Shown piece by piece: positions 1 through 11,855 of a stretch of 64,000 nucleotides of DNA (positions are counted from its first letter, which is position 1; every line of letters starts with the position of its first letter). This stretch comes from Cokeromyces recurvatus (Eukaryota > Mucoromycota > Mucoromycetes > Mucorales > Mucoraceae): NCBI RefSeq assembly GCF_025118155.1, contig NW_026251393.1, positions 868,001 to 932,000 of the forward strand. Direction: 5' to 3'. Made by a program: the position numbers and the translations under genes. The notes beneath the pieces were generated by a model. The model searched no databases. It was not told the DNA's origin and saw nothing but the letters and a program-made list of their open reading frames with translations.

Positions 1-1171
1 ACCAACAAAGCCAAAGAAGAGAGGCATATCTATACGATCTTCATCACCAATTTTTAACTTTAAAAGTGTTGTATATCCTCCATAAAAGATAGCTCCTAAT
101 AATGCAAGAATATCACCTATTAAAGGTGCAGAAGAATAAGTCCTTTCTCTTAATAATGGATTTTGATTATTATCAGAATATGAAACAAGTATAACGCCTA
201 ATAAACTATATATAAACATGAATATGAATATGAATATATATAAAGACTCTCTATCTATCTATCTATATACCTTATTAATACTGCAATAAGTTTAACTTTA
301 TTCATAATTTCAACTTTAAAGAGTGCCCCTATACCAAGCGTAAAAAGACCTATTATATACATATATTCATATAAAAAATAGACCTATTTTAGATTATTCT
401 TCACATTATATAAAATGTCATAAAGAAATATACCTGACATTGAAGATAAGATCGTACTACTGCCAACTGAAGTATAAGCAAGACTAGCGTTCGTTGTATA
501 ATTTGCAAAGAACCAAAGTATACAGAACTGTAAACTTAATTTAATAGTCTCGCAAGTAGTCAATTTGCTGTTTACTTTTATCATTTTATGATCATTTGAT
601 TCTTCTATTATTACAGCATAATTCTTGTATAAAATATTAAGTATTTTCTTTTTTTTTCTTTTGTAAAGTTATTATATTATACCTGTTGTATCATTGTTGA
701 ATCATGATTCTTATTATTTATTAGTAGCCTATTGTAGATATTATAGTTAACTTCTTGGTTGTTTCGCTTTATTAAAATTGCCCAACAATTATTATATACT
801 TGGTAGTAGAGTCGTCGTCTTCTTCTTCTTCTTCTTCTTCTTCTTCTTCTTCTTCTTCTTCTTCTTCTTTTATGCTTTTATGCTTTATCTTTTTTTTTAA
901 TTGTTTAATTAAATTAGGGATAAGATAGAATGAAAATGTCGCTGTATTAAGGTAAGTCACTAGAAATGGCTTATTATAATCCATTTCACCGAATAAATTC
1001 TAATATTTTTTTTTTTAAACATTATTTATTTATTTGTATGATGCTGCATATATCTTCGATATTTACATTCATAGCAAATGATGAAGTCACCCATATAAAT
1101 ACGACACCACCTAATGCTAATATGCCTCCCCAATATCGTTTCTGTGATAATTGCTTTATTCCAGAAGACAT
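1..1171 (-). CDS. SLC35F5-like vacuolar/endomembrane transporter (partial)
   Basis: Multi-pass transporter of the drug/metabolite superfamily, closest to SLC35F5 and yeast YML018C, which sit in the vacuolar or Golgi membrane; the substrate is not known. Exons inferred from phase: 1171-1067, 999-800, 728-683, 623-434, 349-271 and 205 to the left edge, so the C-terminal helices lie outside the window. Visible family blocks are the first helix (GGILALGGVVFIWVTSSF), DYNKPFLVTYLNTA, SLAYTSVGSSTILSSMSG, LLGVILVSYSD, ALLGAIFYGGYT and GDEDRIDMPLFFGF. The cytosolic loop after the second helix carries about 16 consecutive Glu followed by Asp, encoded by an imperfect CTT/GAA microsatellite, which is unusual. 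The short third exon (46 bp) is supported only by phase and splice sites. Family assignment is firm; substrate is unknown. Confidence 0.85.
818..869. repeat. CTT/GAA microsatellite inside coding exon
   Basis: About seventeen CTT units on the + strand, read as GAA (Glu) codons in exon 2 of the SLC35F-like gene. The repeat is in frame and followed by GAC/GAT codons, so length changes in whole units only lengthen or shorten an acidic cytosolic loop. Confidence 0.9.
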
Positions 1172-1254
1172 AGTAGGCTGCGCATATATATATTAAAAAA
1201 AGAAAAAAAAAATGTAAAGAAATAAAAAAGAAATAGAAATAAATCTAGTGACCT

Positions 1255-1287
<33 letters not shown>

Positions 1288-2511
1288 CTGGCTGCTAGTG
1301 GACAATTAAAAAAAAAAAATACAGCACTGTTTAGTTTGTCTTCCAATAAGAATTCTGAAAGACATTTTAGAATATAACAGCTATTATGAGTATGAAGGAC
1401 TTATTTGATAGTAAGTAATTACAATGGAGTTAAAATACAATCACTCAATATGATACGCATTCAATATTACTCTGCAAGAAGAATTGTCGTATTATTTTCA
1501 ATTAAGGTATAATTACACCTGATAAATTACTAATAGAAAATTGCTTCTATTTTTGTTAATTGCCTTGTATTTTCATGTCAAAGTTAACTCTCGTCTAGAT
1601 GATGCTTTTTATACGAGAATGAAAGTTCATATTTTATGAGAATCAAATTCATAAGAAAAAAAAAGGTTTCTGTTATTCTGACTAACTCATCTTGCTCTGT
1701 TGAAAAGACGCTTCTTCTTGTAATTACGTATAAAGATTGAATTATAGTATTGCTGCATCGTAGATTCAATAATACTAAAATAGATTATAAATTAATCAAA
1801 TGCTACAAGTCGATTCATTGATAGGAACTCAATTAACTTTTTTTTTTCCTTTTGAAACATTGCTTATAAAGCTCTTAGTATTCATGGCAGCAAATAGAAT
1901 AGAACTTTACTCTACGCTGACTACTACAAGCAAAGAAGATCACTTGTTAGATGAGTAAAGGAATATAGACAAGTTTCCGATTTACATCCAATCGTCTAAT
2001 TTGCTTGTCACACGTTGTACAAGTGTGTTGTCTATAATAATATGATACAGCAGTTATTAAGACGCTATTCTTGTTACATAATAAAAAATGGCTCTTAAAG
2101 TCAATATTGGTATTTCTACTATGACACAAAGTTAAAGAGATCATTTATTTTATTTTATTTTATTTTTTCGCTCTTATCAATAAAATGGACTTGGCAAAGT
2201 ATTGGTATTTACCAGCCATCATTTATTAAAGGGGTGGGCTATTTTTTTTTTTTTTTTTGTTTGGTTTTCTTTTCAAATTCAGTAAAATTTTAAATTCATA
2301 AGAAATATAAATGTTCATTTTATTTTGATTATTACTTAATATTCCTTAATACAGATAAGTAAGTATGCCATCAATATACATTTATAAATTCATTCTATTT
2401 TATTTGTTTTTTTTTTAAGAAAAAAAATGCTTTTGTACTAATGTAAAACAAAGAAAATTGTCTTCTAAATAATAATTAAAAAAAAATATACAGTGATAGG
2501 TAAATTGAATA
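1172..2511. other. Intergenic, no supported gene
   Basis: Divergent spacer of 1.34 kb between the SLC35F-like gene (-) and the apyrase (+). It holds a T27 tract near 1261-1287 and scattered AT-rich sequence. Two short open frames on the minus strand (1584-1769 and 1947-2144) show no recognisable domain and no splice-linked continuation. Promoters of both neighbours must lie here, but no discrete element was identified. Confidence 0.6.
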
Positions 2512-5138
2512 ATGTCCACAAATCCTACACCAAATGATGAATGGGCAAAAAATAGAAAATATGGAGTAATTATTGATGCTGGCTCATCTGGATCAAGAGT
2601 GTATGTTTATTCTTGGAAAGATCATGAATTTGCAAAGGAATTATATACAGTTGAAGAATTAAAAGGAAAAATACCTATAGTTGAAAGAGCAGATAAAGAT
2701 GGTTTAAAATGGACGAGCAGAGAAGAGCCAGGTAAAAATTGTCTTATTCTGCTTTATCAATTAGAAAGCAAAAAAAAAAAAAGAAATCGTTCTTATTTTT
2801 TATTTATTTTTTTAAAGGTATTTCAACTTATGGGACAAAGCCAGATAAAGTTGGAGAACATTTAGATATGTTACTTGACTTTTCGAAAGAAGTTGTTCCT
2901 ATTGACAGCCATTCATCAACACCTATTTTCCTTATGGCAACTGCAGGCATGCGACTTTTACCAGAGGAACAACAAAGGGCTTTGTTGGATTCAACTTGTA
3001 ATTATATACGAGAAAAGACGGGATTTTTTATGAGTGATTGTGATAGTCACATAAAGATCATCTCTGGAGAGTTGGAAGGCGTTTATGGTTGGGTAGCTGT
3101 CAATTATCTAATGGGAGGATTTGATAATAGCATTAAAGCTTATGTGGAGGAGAAAAAGGGTGAAAAGGAAGAGAAGATAGAGCAACATCATACATTTGGG
3201 TTTTTAGATATGGGGGGTGCCTCAGCTCAAATTGCTTTTGAACCTGAACATCATCAAAAGGAGGAGCATATGCATGACTTGACAAGAATTACACTTCATA
3301 CGTTAGATGGAAGAACGGTAGATTATGATGTATTCGTTACAACTTTCTTGGGATATGGGAGTAATGAAGCCAGAAGGCGTTACCTTGAAGATCGCGTCAA
3401 AAAGTTATTTACTATCTCAAATGGGAAAAAGCTATTAGATGAGAATCATATGCTACCCATGGATGATCCTTGTCTTCCTCTTAATCTAAACATCACCGAT
3501 ACCTTTTCTACAAGTGTCGCCCTTGCTCTACATGGAACAGGCGATTTTAATCAATGTATAGAGAACACGATATCACTCTTAAACAAGGACGCTGATTGTC
3601 CATCCAAGCCTTGTCTTTTCAATGGTGTTCATACGCCTGATATAGATTGGTCTGTTAACAAATTTGTAGGCATCTCAGAATATTGGTACTCGTCACATGA
3701 TATTCTCAACTTGGGGGGTGTCTATGATTTTACAGAATATGAAAAAAAGGCATCCGATTATTGCGCAAGAGATTGGTCTCTGATAACTGAAAAAAAGGAT
3801 TTAAGCATTGCAGAATTGAATCGATATCAAATGCAATGCTTTAAATCAGCTTGGATTGTTAATATACTACATGAGGGCATTGGAATTCCAAGGATTAAAA
3901 ATCCAAGTGGCCATTTCAATTTGACTGAAGACCAGGAGATTTTAGAGCAAACAATTGAGAGTGTAGAAGCCAAGAATTGGAATCCACCTTTCCAAAGCAT
4001 TGATACCATTAATGATATTCAAGTTTCCTGGACACTTGGTGCCATGCTTTTACATGTAGCTAGCAAAATTCCTTTAATAGATCATCATGATGGTTTCCTT
4101 GGCCATAGTACAGATAATGAAGGCCCTCATGAAATTGCAGATGGTGTGCTACAGAACCCGAATCCTCCTGGCTTACATAATGAAGATATCAATAGTAATC
4201 ACAGCATTGAAAGTAAATCAAACTCTATAATCCTGAATATCATGCTACTTTCTTTTATATGTATTTTGATCATGTGGATTCTACTTAAAAACATTCGAAA
4301 GAAACGAGGCTATAATAGATCTATGACCGGTGCGAACGGTGGTATTCTTGGTAACGAAACGATCATCAATAGTGGAAATTCACCTTGGAGATTCTTGAGT
4401 CCTATCATGTATTTCACTTTGATAGCAAACTCAATCTCTAACTCTACTATGATCATCCGACATTGGCTCTCTCGTCTATTGAGAGGTAATTATAATAGTA
4501 ATCAATATCAGTATACGGCAGTTAGTGGTAACAATAATGATATACCTGTTGACATGGATGCCTTTGAAAGTGGAAATAATAACAATCATACAATGAATAC
4601 AGCAAGCGAAAATGTCGTAATTAATATAGGAAATGATCGTTTACTGGGAGTATCTAATAAGACACCAAGTGTTATTTCAAAGCAATATTGGAGCAAAAAA
4701 CGATATAGTGGTGATAGTCATAACGGTATCTTCCAAACGGCTGATGTAATGGAAGGTTCTAGTGTATTACCATTTAGAGCATCTTCTGTGGTAGGACTTG
4801 CAAACCGTAATGGAAGTATATCGAATTTAACAGCCCGTACAGGAAGTTCACCCAATTTGAATGGTCCTACAAATAACAACTTATCTACTGCTGTTGATCG
4901 CTCTTCATCACCTCTAGCAACAGAACTGAACTTAACACGTTCAAGATCTCGTGTTGGTTTTATAATTCATGAGCAATCTGATGAAGAAGAATATACTTTA
5001 GTTGATGGACCATTATTATCTGATGATAACCCAGCTGCAGCATGGCTTCAAAATGCGAATAGTCGATTAGCAAGTCCACGAAATAGTCCCAGGGGAAGTC
5101 TAGATGAACGAAGAAAGAAAAAAGAAGAAATCAACTAA
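2512..5138 (+). CDS. YND1: GDA1/CD39-family apyrase (Ynd1/ENTPD4-like)
   Basis: Nucleoside di/triphosphatase of the Golgi lumen; it hydrolyses the UDP or GDP left after sugar transfer and so drives nucleotide-sugar import. Two exons, 2512-2731 and 2818-5138 (intron 2732-2817), give 846 aa. The apyrase conserved regions are visible in order: DAGSSGSR (about residues 22-29), MATAGMRLL, GELEGVYGWVAVNYLMG, FLDMGGASAQIAF and SWTLGAML. One membrane helix follows near residues 540-562 (NIMLLSFICILIMWILL), then a long Ser/Asn-rich tail. A C-terminal anchor with a large tail is the Ynd1 arrangement, whereas Gda1 is anchored at its N-terminus. The first exon begins at the first ATG and lacks a signal peptide, so the N-terminal topology needs confirmation. 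Family assignment is strong; the choice of YND1 over other apyrases is inference. Confidence 0.88.
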
Positions 5139-5453
5139 TGAAAAAAAAAAATCAAAATCAAAATCAAAGCATATTTACATTTTAGAACCATATATATACA
5201 ACTTAATTATTTATAGCATTAAATATTATATTCCCCCCCCTTTTTTTTTTGTACACTTATAAATAAACTTTTTTAATCAGAAAAATATTGCGGCATGAAA
5301 TTTCATACATAAAACAATACTATAAAATTCAGCTGGACTGTCATCGGACTGTTTATGTGGCTTTTTTTTTTTCCTAAAATCTATCTTTTAAATTGTTATT
5401 TTTTTTTTTTTTATTCTTCAGACTTTAATTATAAACAGAATAAATTAGTAACA
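5139..5453. other. Intergenic spacer
   Basis: 315 bp between two co-directional genes. It contains C/T and T homopolymer runs (around 5232-5249 and 5399-5412) and an AATAAA-like AATAAACTT near 5262. Nothing else was recognised. Confidence 0.6.
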
Positions 5454-6470
5454 ATGTCTACTCTATACAAGACAGCTGAATCAGTAAAAAACAAATCCAA
5501 TGAAAAGACAAAAGATAAGAGAATTAACAAGCAAAGAGTCATGATGCTGTCCTCTCGTGGTATTACCTTTCGGTAAAATATAAATACATGTATAATTTTT
5601 GATCTAATTATTATTAACATGACATTAATATAGCTATCGACATTTACTTACCGATCTTGAAGCTTTATTACCTCATTCTAAGAAAGATGCTAAACTCGAC
5701 ACAAAAAACAACCTTTACATTTTAAATGAATTAGCCGACCTCAACAATTGTAATAATGCTGTATTTTTCGAAGTTAGAAAGAAACAAGATTTGTATGTAT
5801 GGATGGCTAAGACACCTAATGGTCCTTCAGTAAAATTCCATCTTCAAAATTTGCATACTTTAGACGAATTAAAAATGACTGGCAATTGTTTAAAGGGATC
5901 TAGACATATTTTATCTTTTGATAAAAACTTTGACTCTGCACCACATTGGAGTCTTTTAAAGGAATTATTAGGCCAAATTTTTAATGTTCCTAAGGGATCT
6001 AGACGCTCAAAACCTTTTATTGATCATGTTTTATCCTTTTCTATTGTTGATAACCGTATTTGGTTTAGAAATTATCAGGTATATATATATATATATATAT
6101 ATTTCTTGCTTTGATTGGAATTGTGCCCTTCTAATTATATATACATATTTATATCTTTTAGATTGTTGAAAAAAATGCACAAAATACACCTGGATATAAT
6201 CCTTTAGATAAAGAAGATATTTCATTAATTGAAATTGGTCCTCGTTTCTGCCTTACTCCTATTCGTATCTTTGAAGGCTCCTTTGGTGGTCCTACAGTCT
6301 TTGAGAACCCAGAATTTATTCACCCTAACTTTGTTCGTGCTGCTATTCGTAAAGAAAAACTTCAAAAGTATAACATAAGACAAAAGAACTCTATGGAACG
6401 TGAAGAAAGAATTAAGATGGCCGAAGAAAGTAGAGAAACAGAAGCTAGTGATAAGCGTGTTTTCCAATAG
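5454..6470 (+). CDS. BRX1: Ribosome biogenesis protein BRX1 (Brix domain)
   Basis: Nucleolar assembly factor of the 60S pre-ribosome, needed for 27S pre-rRNA processing. Exons 5454-5572, 5634-6078 and 6162-6470 give 290 aa, matching the usual length of about 290. The N-terminal block MMLSSRGITFRYRHLLTDLE, then LPHSKKDAKLD, MTGNCLKGSRHILSFDKNF, FNVPKGSRRSKPFIDHVLSF and FCLTPIRIFEGSFGGPT are characteristic of Brx1 and separate it from the Brix paralogues Imp4, Rpf1, Rpf2 and Ssf1. The C-terminal tail is basic and probably helical. The start is the first ATG in frame with the conserved block and follows a short pyrimidine tract. The second intron holds a TA dinucleotide run. Nothing looks broken. 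Confidence 0.95.
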
Positions 6471-6745
6471 ATAATAAATTTTCTAATAGTCAAATGTATA
6501 TTGTATTTTAAAGGATTTCAAATATACAGTTATTCTTAGTATTTTATTTTATATTTTTATTTTTATTTTTATTTTTATTTTTTAATGGGTTTTATTTTGG
6601 GAAGATGTCAAGTGTAAATATTAGTATTATTCAGAGCAGACATGGCCGTCTCTTTCTCTCATACAAAGCTGCCAGTATCTCCCCTCAATCGTTGTTAATT
6701 ACAAAAATATTCATCATTGCTTAGATGAACAGAAACAAAACAAAT

Positions 6746-6780
<35 letters not shown>

Positions 6781-6930
6781 TGTTTTCAGATAGAACTGGG
6801 TTTAGTTTGCATATAATTCAAAATAATGAATGGTCTGAAAAAAAAAAGGTACACCTGCAAATGTTGAAGTCTATACAGAATTTTGAACCTTTCATTGATA
6901 AAAACCAAGACAAAGACTTTTTTTTTTCTA
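6471..6930. other. Noncoding spacer with A32 tract
   Basis: Region downstream of BRX1 containing an uninterrupted A run at about 6747-6778. A short open frame from 6780 to 6989 could be an exon of the relic that follows, but no splice connection was found. Confidence 0.5.
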
Positions 6931-7656
6931 GATCGATTGTTGGAATTAAAGATATCAAATGCAGAACCAATAAACAAAGCAATGTTTAAAGAAGAAGGTA
7001 TGCTACAGATAATTAATTAGCGTATATATGATTCATCTTTTACATATATAAAATTCATTATTATCGAATGTCTTTCTTAATTTACAGACACATATTAAGG
7101 AGCAAATGTTACATTTGAATATGGAACAAAAAAAGTTCTTTTTTAAAGCGTATTGTCTATGTAGATGAGCTAAGCTTAACAAATTTTCAAACAATGGTAG
7201 CTTCATTACGGCAAGCCAGATTAGTAGCAGATAAGATACCAGAAGGTAATAACAACTTACATGTTCTTTTTTGTAGAATGAATTGTTCATCTCTATTATA
7301 GCTTTAATAATAATAAAAAAAACAAGCAGAAAAAGCTAAAAGTCAGGCTATTAAGATTTTCAAGTCCTTATCAGTTATTGAGGAATATATTGAGCCGAAA
7401 GATAGAATCCTCTTAAGAAAACAAGACAAAATAGCCAGAGTTAACTAAACTGCGAGAACAAGCTATAAATCAAACACAACAGCCCCCATTTGAAAGATAT
7501 ATTAGTAATACAAATGATGTGACAATATCAACCACTGCCATAACCACTTCCCCCTTTACTAGAGACCATGATAGCAAAAACTGGAGAAACAACAGTAATT
7601 TGGAACATACAGCTGCTGAAGAGAAAAATAAAAAACTTGATGTCAAAAAAAGTTAG
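6931..7656 (+). pseudogene. Unidentified multi-exon coding relic
   Basis: Coding-like blocks joined by plausible introns but broken by frame changes. Block 1 (about 6932-6997) reads RLLELKISNAEPINKAMFKE. Block 2, after an AG near 7099, reads GANVTFEYGTKK and then, one frame away, RIVYVDELSLTNFQTMVASL and RQARLVADKIPE up to a GTAATA donor near 7243. Block 3 (from about 7331) reads AEKAKSQAIKIFKSLSVIEE and further to KQDKIARVN, then changes frame to TKLREQAINQTQQPPFERYI and runs to a TAG at 7654-7656. Composition and codon use look protein-like, and blocks 2-3 suggest helical segments. I do not recognise the family. The break in block 2 sits at a T6 run (7139-7144) where one more T would restore the frame, so an assembly error is possible; the break in block 3 is not at a homopolymer. 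Confidence 0.5.
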
Positions 7657-8868
7657 ATACAGCACCTTTCATTAGTATTAAATTATTTACGAGAATTATC
7701 ATCAAGAACGTCTACTTTCAACATTGTTCAATAAAAAATATCTTATATGCATAGCCTCTATAGTTTTTTATACTTTGAGTTCAGACATTATTAGTTCTTT
7801 TTTTCTAAATGAATCAAAAATAGATATTATGTTTACCTTGTATTAGATGACGTGAATTGGCAATGTAGACATAGATGATAAAGTTTATTTACCAAGTTTT
7901 CTAATTAAACAAAATTTTATAGTCTTTTTTAAAAAAACTATATATCTCTACTGGTTACAATCAGCATTTATTCTACTGTTCCATTTCCCTTTATTTATTC
8001 AATGAATAAATTGTTTATGGAGAAAAGATAATCTGATATCACAGCTTACAGCAAATAATTTATAATTTGATAAGAGGCAGCTAATAATTATAATAACTTC
8101 AAGAGATAATAAATACTTTTTTACTTCAGACACTACTGTAGATAAAATAAAAGGTATACATTTATACATTTATACAAGATACTCTTAGATATTTCTATAC
8201 AGTATTACTTGTTAATGCCCTTTTATATACTCAAAGAATAAAGTTAACTATACTAAAGTCTATAAATGGACAAAATTTATATAAGCAGCAACAGAGGGGG
8301 AAAAAGCTCCGTTTAAATAAATAAATAAATAAAAAAAGGGGGAGAAAGGAGCTTGGCATTCAATATGTATGATGATCTATATTTAAAGTGTAACAAAGGT
8401 AAACAGAGTCATATCGTTAAATTCTTCTAATAGAAAACAATAAGCCACAATAAATCACTGTGCCTATTAGAAGCCTTTTGTTTATGTGAAAAAAAAAATA
8501 TAAATAGGGGAAGAAAAAATTTATTTTTGCTTTTCTTTTTCTTTTCTTTCTTTATGAAAGTGATATTCTGAGGATATTGGTCACTATAAACAATAAATCG
8601 TCAGTGATATTCTCCGGATAATGGTCACTCTAAATAATAAATCCCCCAGTGAAGTTATTTGGATGTATTGGTCACTTAAAATATTCAATCCCGAGAGTAT
8701 CTTTCATTTGGAGTTTTCACGTCTCTCGTTAAATATGACTGTGAAAGGAAGCACATAATGATCAACCTCCACGATTGGTTGCTTCTGGAAACAGTAGTCT
8801 TTTTTATTATATAGAGAAGCTACTGGCTAATTGGATCATTACCCCTTTTTTATTATTAATTATAAATG

Positions 8869-8905
<37 letters not shown>

Positions 8906-11518
8906 TTTATGTAATAACGACTTGTAGAAGAAGATTCAATACTAACTAAATGAGCTTTGTAGTTGCTTATGTACTGTATTGATTATCATCTTTATAAGAT
9001 GGTGTAAGGATTAGCAGAAAGGGTGCAAACAGGATTGTTAAATTAGTAATATCAATAAAAAACAGGTTTTGGCTGTAATATTCTAATTAAAAATAGCGAT
9101 ATAGACCATCATGATAATAGGCATTCTGCACTATGAAGTTGTTACTAAAACAAAAGAATCAAATCCAATGACTGAAGGTTATATCATATTACCAACAAAG
9201 CCTTTAAAAGGCATATTGGATAATTTTACCGTTAAAAAATAAATAAAGGGATTGATTAAAAAGAGTATATCATTCAGGGTGATATCCTTATTAAGATATC
9301 AGAAAATAGATAAACATAAAATTATATTAAAAGATTGTAAAAAATCAACGAGACTGAACAGTATATTTTTACAAGGCATATAGTTAAAAAAAAATATATA
9401 TTTCGCTTCTGGCTCCTCCGTTTGGCGTATAATGCCGATTTATATGTCAACAAGCATCCCATAAACTAGCAATCAATATATAATGCTTGCTTGACATTAT
9501 TCAAAGATAAACCCAATCCTTCAGTAAAGCTCCAGAGTACTTAGAACAGCTATCATATCTTTCACTCTATCATTTAATCCTGTAGTACATTTGACTGATA
9601 AATGTTATGTATACACACTTGTATCTTTTTCAGTACCATTTCCATTCTGTAAATGTGATGTGGGATAATATTGTATTCTTGGTGAACTATGACATTGTTA
9701 TTTCTTAGCTATCTAATGGAATCGATTTGAGCAATCATACAAACAAGGAAAGAAGTAGAAAACATACGTATACATCAGTTTACTGATATATAAATATTAT
9801 AATACAATCAGTTTAATTTTATGTTTATATCTGGTATACATGTTAACTGGGCACGTGTAGTATTTGTCACGCTCTGATATCTAACGGTCATCAAAATAAG
9901 GTAATCAAAGTTAATTGTTACCCTTTAATTTAATACCACTTAGGGAATAGTATTAAAAAAAGGGCTTTTAACTTGTTTATCTATTTACTCATGACTTGTG
10001 AATTATTTATTGTACACTTTACTAACAATATAAAATAATATAATGTTTTTCTCTCTGATTTCAAATATATATGTATACAGATATTTATTATATAAATACC
10101 TATCCCATATGAAATCTCCAATTCTTGGGTTATTGCTCAATTTCACTGATTTTATTAGTCCTTCTTGTATAAATATCCTGGTATCTTTTGTTAATAACTG
10201 TAAACTTGAAGGTCAGAGGACAAGTTTTTTTTTTTTTCGCTTCTGAAATGTACAACAATAAAAAATGCGTTGTAATATGCATTAGGTTACAAATATTACA
10301 TATATCTTACAAATATACAACATTAGCTTTGTATACTATTGCGAACAATATACAAAACTAAAACTACTTTTAATTGCTACGTAAGAAGACTGTTTATGTT
10401 TGAAAAATATATTTTTTATTATTACATCGATTGTCAAGAAATAACTAATCGTAGATATGATACAGTATTTCTGGGTAACAAAGATAATAACTAGTGTTTT
10501 GTTTTTTTTCAAGAGTTTATTTTATTGAAGAACATGGCCATATGATATAGTACCACAAGATTAAATCTTTTAGACAATAGTGTGTTATACGCTTTTATTA
10601 CTATAGGATACTACAGTTGTTTCACAGTCGATCGGAAAAAAAATAAAAGGTCAAAGAAGAACTTTCTACTGAAGTTTCAAGAAAAGAAGTGACACAGTTA
10701 CAAAAGATAAAAAAAAAAGTTTTTTTTAACTAATAACTAAAATGGACGGTTAAAGAGTTGTAGATTAATCAAATTCCTTTATAAAATCATATCTAAACAG
10801 TATTTCCTGATATAGTTTGTTATATGCTAATTTATTAAAACACATACACACATTGGACAAAAGAAGCTGTAATTATAAATGTCATATAAAGAAACTGATA
10901 GTACTTTAAAGTCAACTGAGTGTACAATCAATGAAATGAGTTAGTGTTGTTTAGCAGCATCACGGACAATCTCTGTATGACGGAAAGTATTAAAAAAAAA
11001 AGAACTTATTTTATATCAACGTACTTTATAGTGAATCTTACTCTAAAGGAACCATCATTAAAGATATTTCTTAAAATATGTATATACATGTTGTACCATT
11101 TATTTATTTATATTTTCAAATAAATATATCAGCCTGGCCTTTTGTACTAATTGTAACTAATTGTATAGACATGATTTCTTTTCATCAAGACTTGATATAA
11201 AATAAGTTGTAGCTTTTTCTTTTAAATCAGTTATATATATTTTTGATTTAGCAGATAATATCCTGATAAGTACTTTTTTTAGTAACAAATAAAACCAAGC
11301 AACAATTAACAGGATGTGAACTAAAGTAAAAGCTAACTAGAACATTGCTGCACAAAGATAAACACTTGCTAAACTCTATTTGTTAGTAGTAGAGAAAATC
11401 CAGTAACACCCTATTTCAACTATTATTTTTTTTTTTTTTGCTGTTGTTGTTGTACAATGTTTATGCTTTTATTCTATGCTTTTTTTTTTTTTTTTTTTTT
11501 TTTTGAAAAAAATACACA
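7657..11518. other. Gene-poor stretch
   Basis: About 3.9 kb with no supported gene on either strand. It contains an A tract of about 33 at 8871-8903, a three-unit tandem repeat at 8559-8676, and otherwise low-complexity AT-rich sequence. The short open frame 10043-10246 has no recognisable content. No tRNA-like cloverleaf was noticed. Confidence 0.55.
8559..8676. repeat. Three 44-45 bp tandem units with internal dyad
   Basis: Three imperfect direct repeats start at 8559, 8603 and 8648. Each carries AGTGA, 17-19 bases, then TCACT (ends at 8585, 8629 and 8676), so each unit has an internal inverted repeat, with conserved GGTCACT and AATAAATC-like text after it. A further dyad, CGAGAG (8692) with CTCTCG (8723), follows directly. 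Function is unknown. Confidence 0.75.
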
Positions 11519-11526
11519 TATAAATA
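11519..11526 (+). promoter_or_regulatory. Probable TATA box of small secreted protein gene
   Basis: TATAAATA lies 57 bp upstream of the ATG at 11583, just after a long T run, and is in the right place to direct transcription of the short leader of the following gene. Inferred from motif and distance only. Confidence 0.45.
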
Positions 11527-11582
11527 CTCTAATTATTAGATCCTTTTTTTTTTCTTGTAAAAACACAGTCAAAGAAAAAAAA

Positions 11583-11855
11583 ATGAATCTTCTTAAACAC
11601 ACACTTATGTTAAACTTATTTGTTATAACGTTACTTTTAAGTAATGTTTATGCTTCTAAAGTTTTCTGTGGAAAGACAAAAGATTGCAATTTACCTGGTG
11701 TAGGCCCAACCTATAGTTGTGGTCACGGTTTAAAGTGGTCTGGCTATGAAGCAGGAAGTAATGAGAAATATTGGAGTGGACCCTATACTAGAATGCAAGA
11801 CTTTAGAAATTGCTGTGAACAATATTCTACTCCTAGAACCTATTGTGCTAAATAA
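11583..11855 (+). CDS. Small secreted cysteine-rich protein
   Basis: Single-exon ORF of 90 aa. Residues 1 to about 24 form a signal peptide (basic LLKH, then a hydrophobic core FVITLLL ending near NVYAS). The mature part of about 65 aa has six Cys spaced as FC, DC, SC, then NCC and YC, with Gly/Tyr/Trp-rich text between (GLKWSGYEAG, EKYWSGPYTRM). Six Cys in so short a secreted protein suggests three disulphides. The ATG chosen opens the signal peptide; an upstream in-frame ATG at 11457 would add poly-Phe from a T run and is rejected. A TATA box lies upstream. No family is recognised; an effector, antimicrobial or cell-wall peptide are all possible. Confidence 0.75.
   Translation: MNLLKHTLMLNLFVITLLLSNVYASKVFCGKTKDCNLPGVGPTYSCGHGLKWSGYEAGSNEKYWSGPYTRMQDFRNCCEQYSTPRTYCAK

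Noticed and set aside
1584..2144. Two short minus-strand open frames
   Set aside because: No domain, no splice partners, no promoter-like context; consistent with chance in AT-rich DNA.
2739..2817. Upstream extension of the apyrase second exon from an ATG at 2739
   Set aside because: It reads through an intron (GT at 2732, AG at 2816-2817) and gives poly-Lys/Phe; splicing joins DAGSSGSR-bearing exon 1 to GISTYGTKP in phase.
11457..11582. In-frame upstream ATG for the small secreted protein
   Set aside because: Adds poly-Phe from a T tract and buries the signal peptide; the TATA box lies between the two ATGs.
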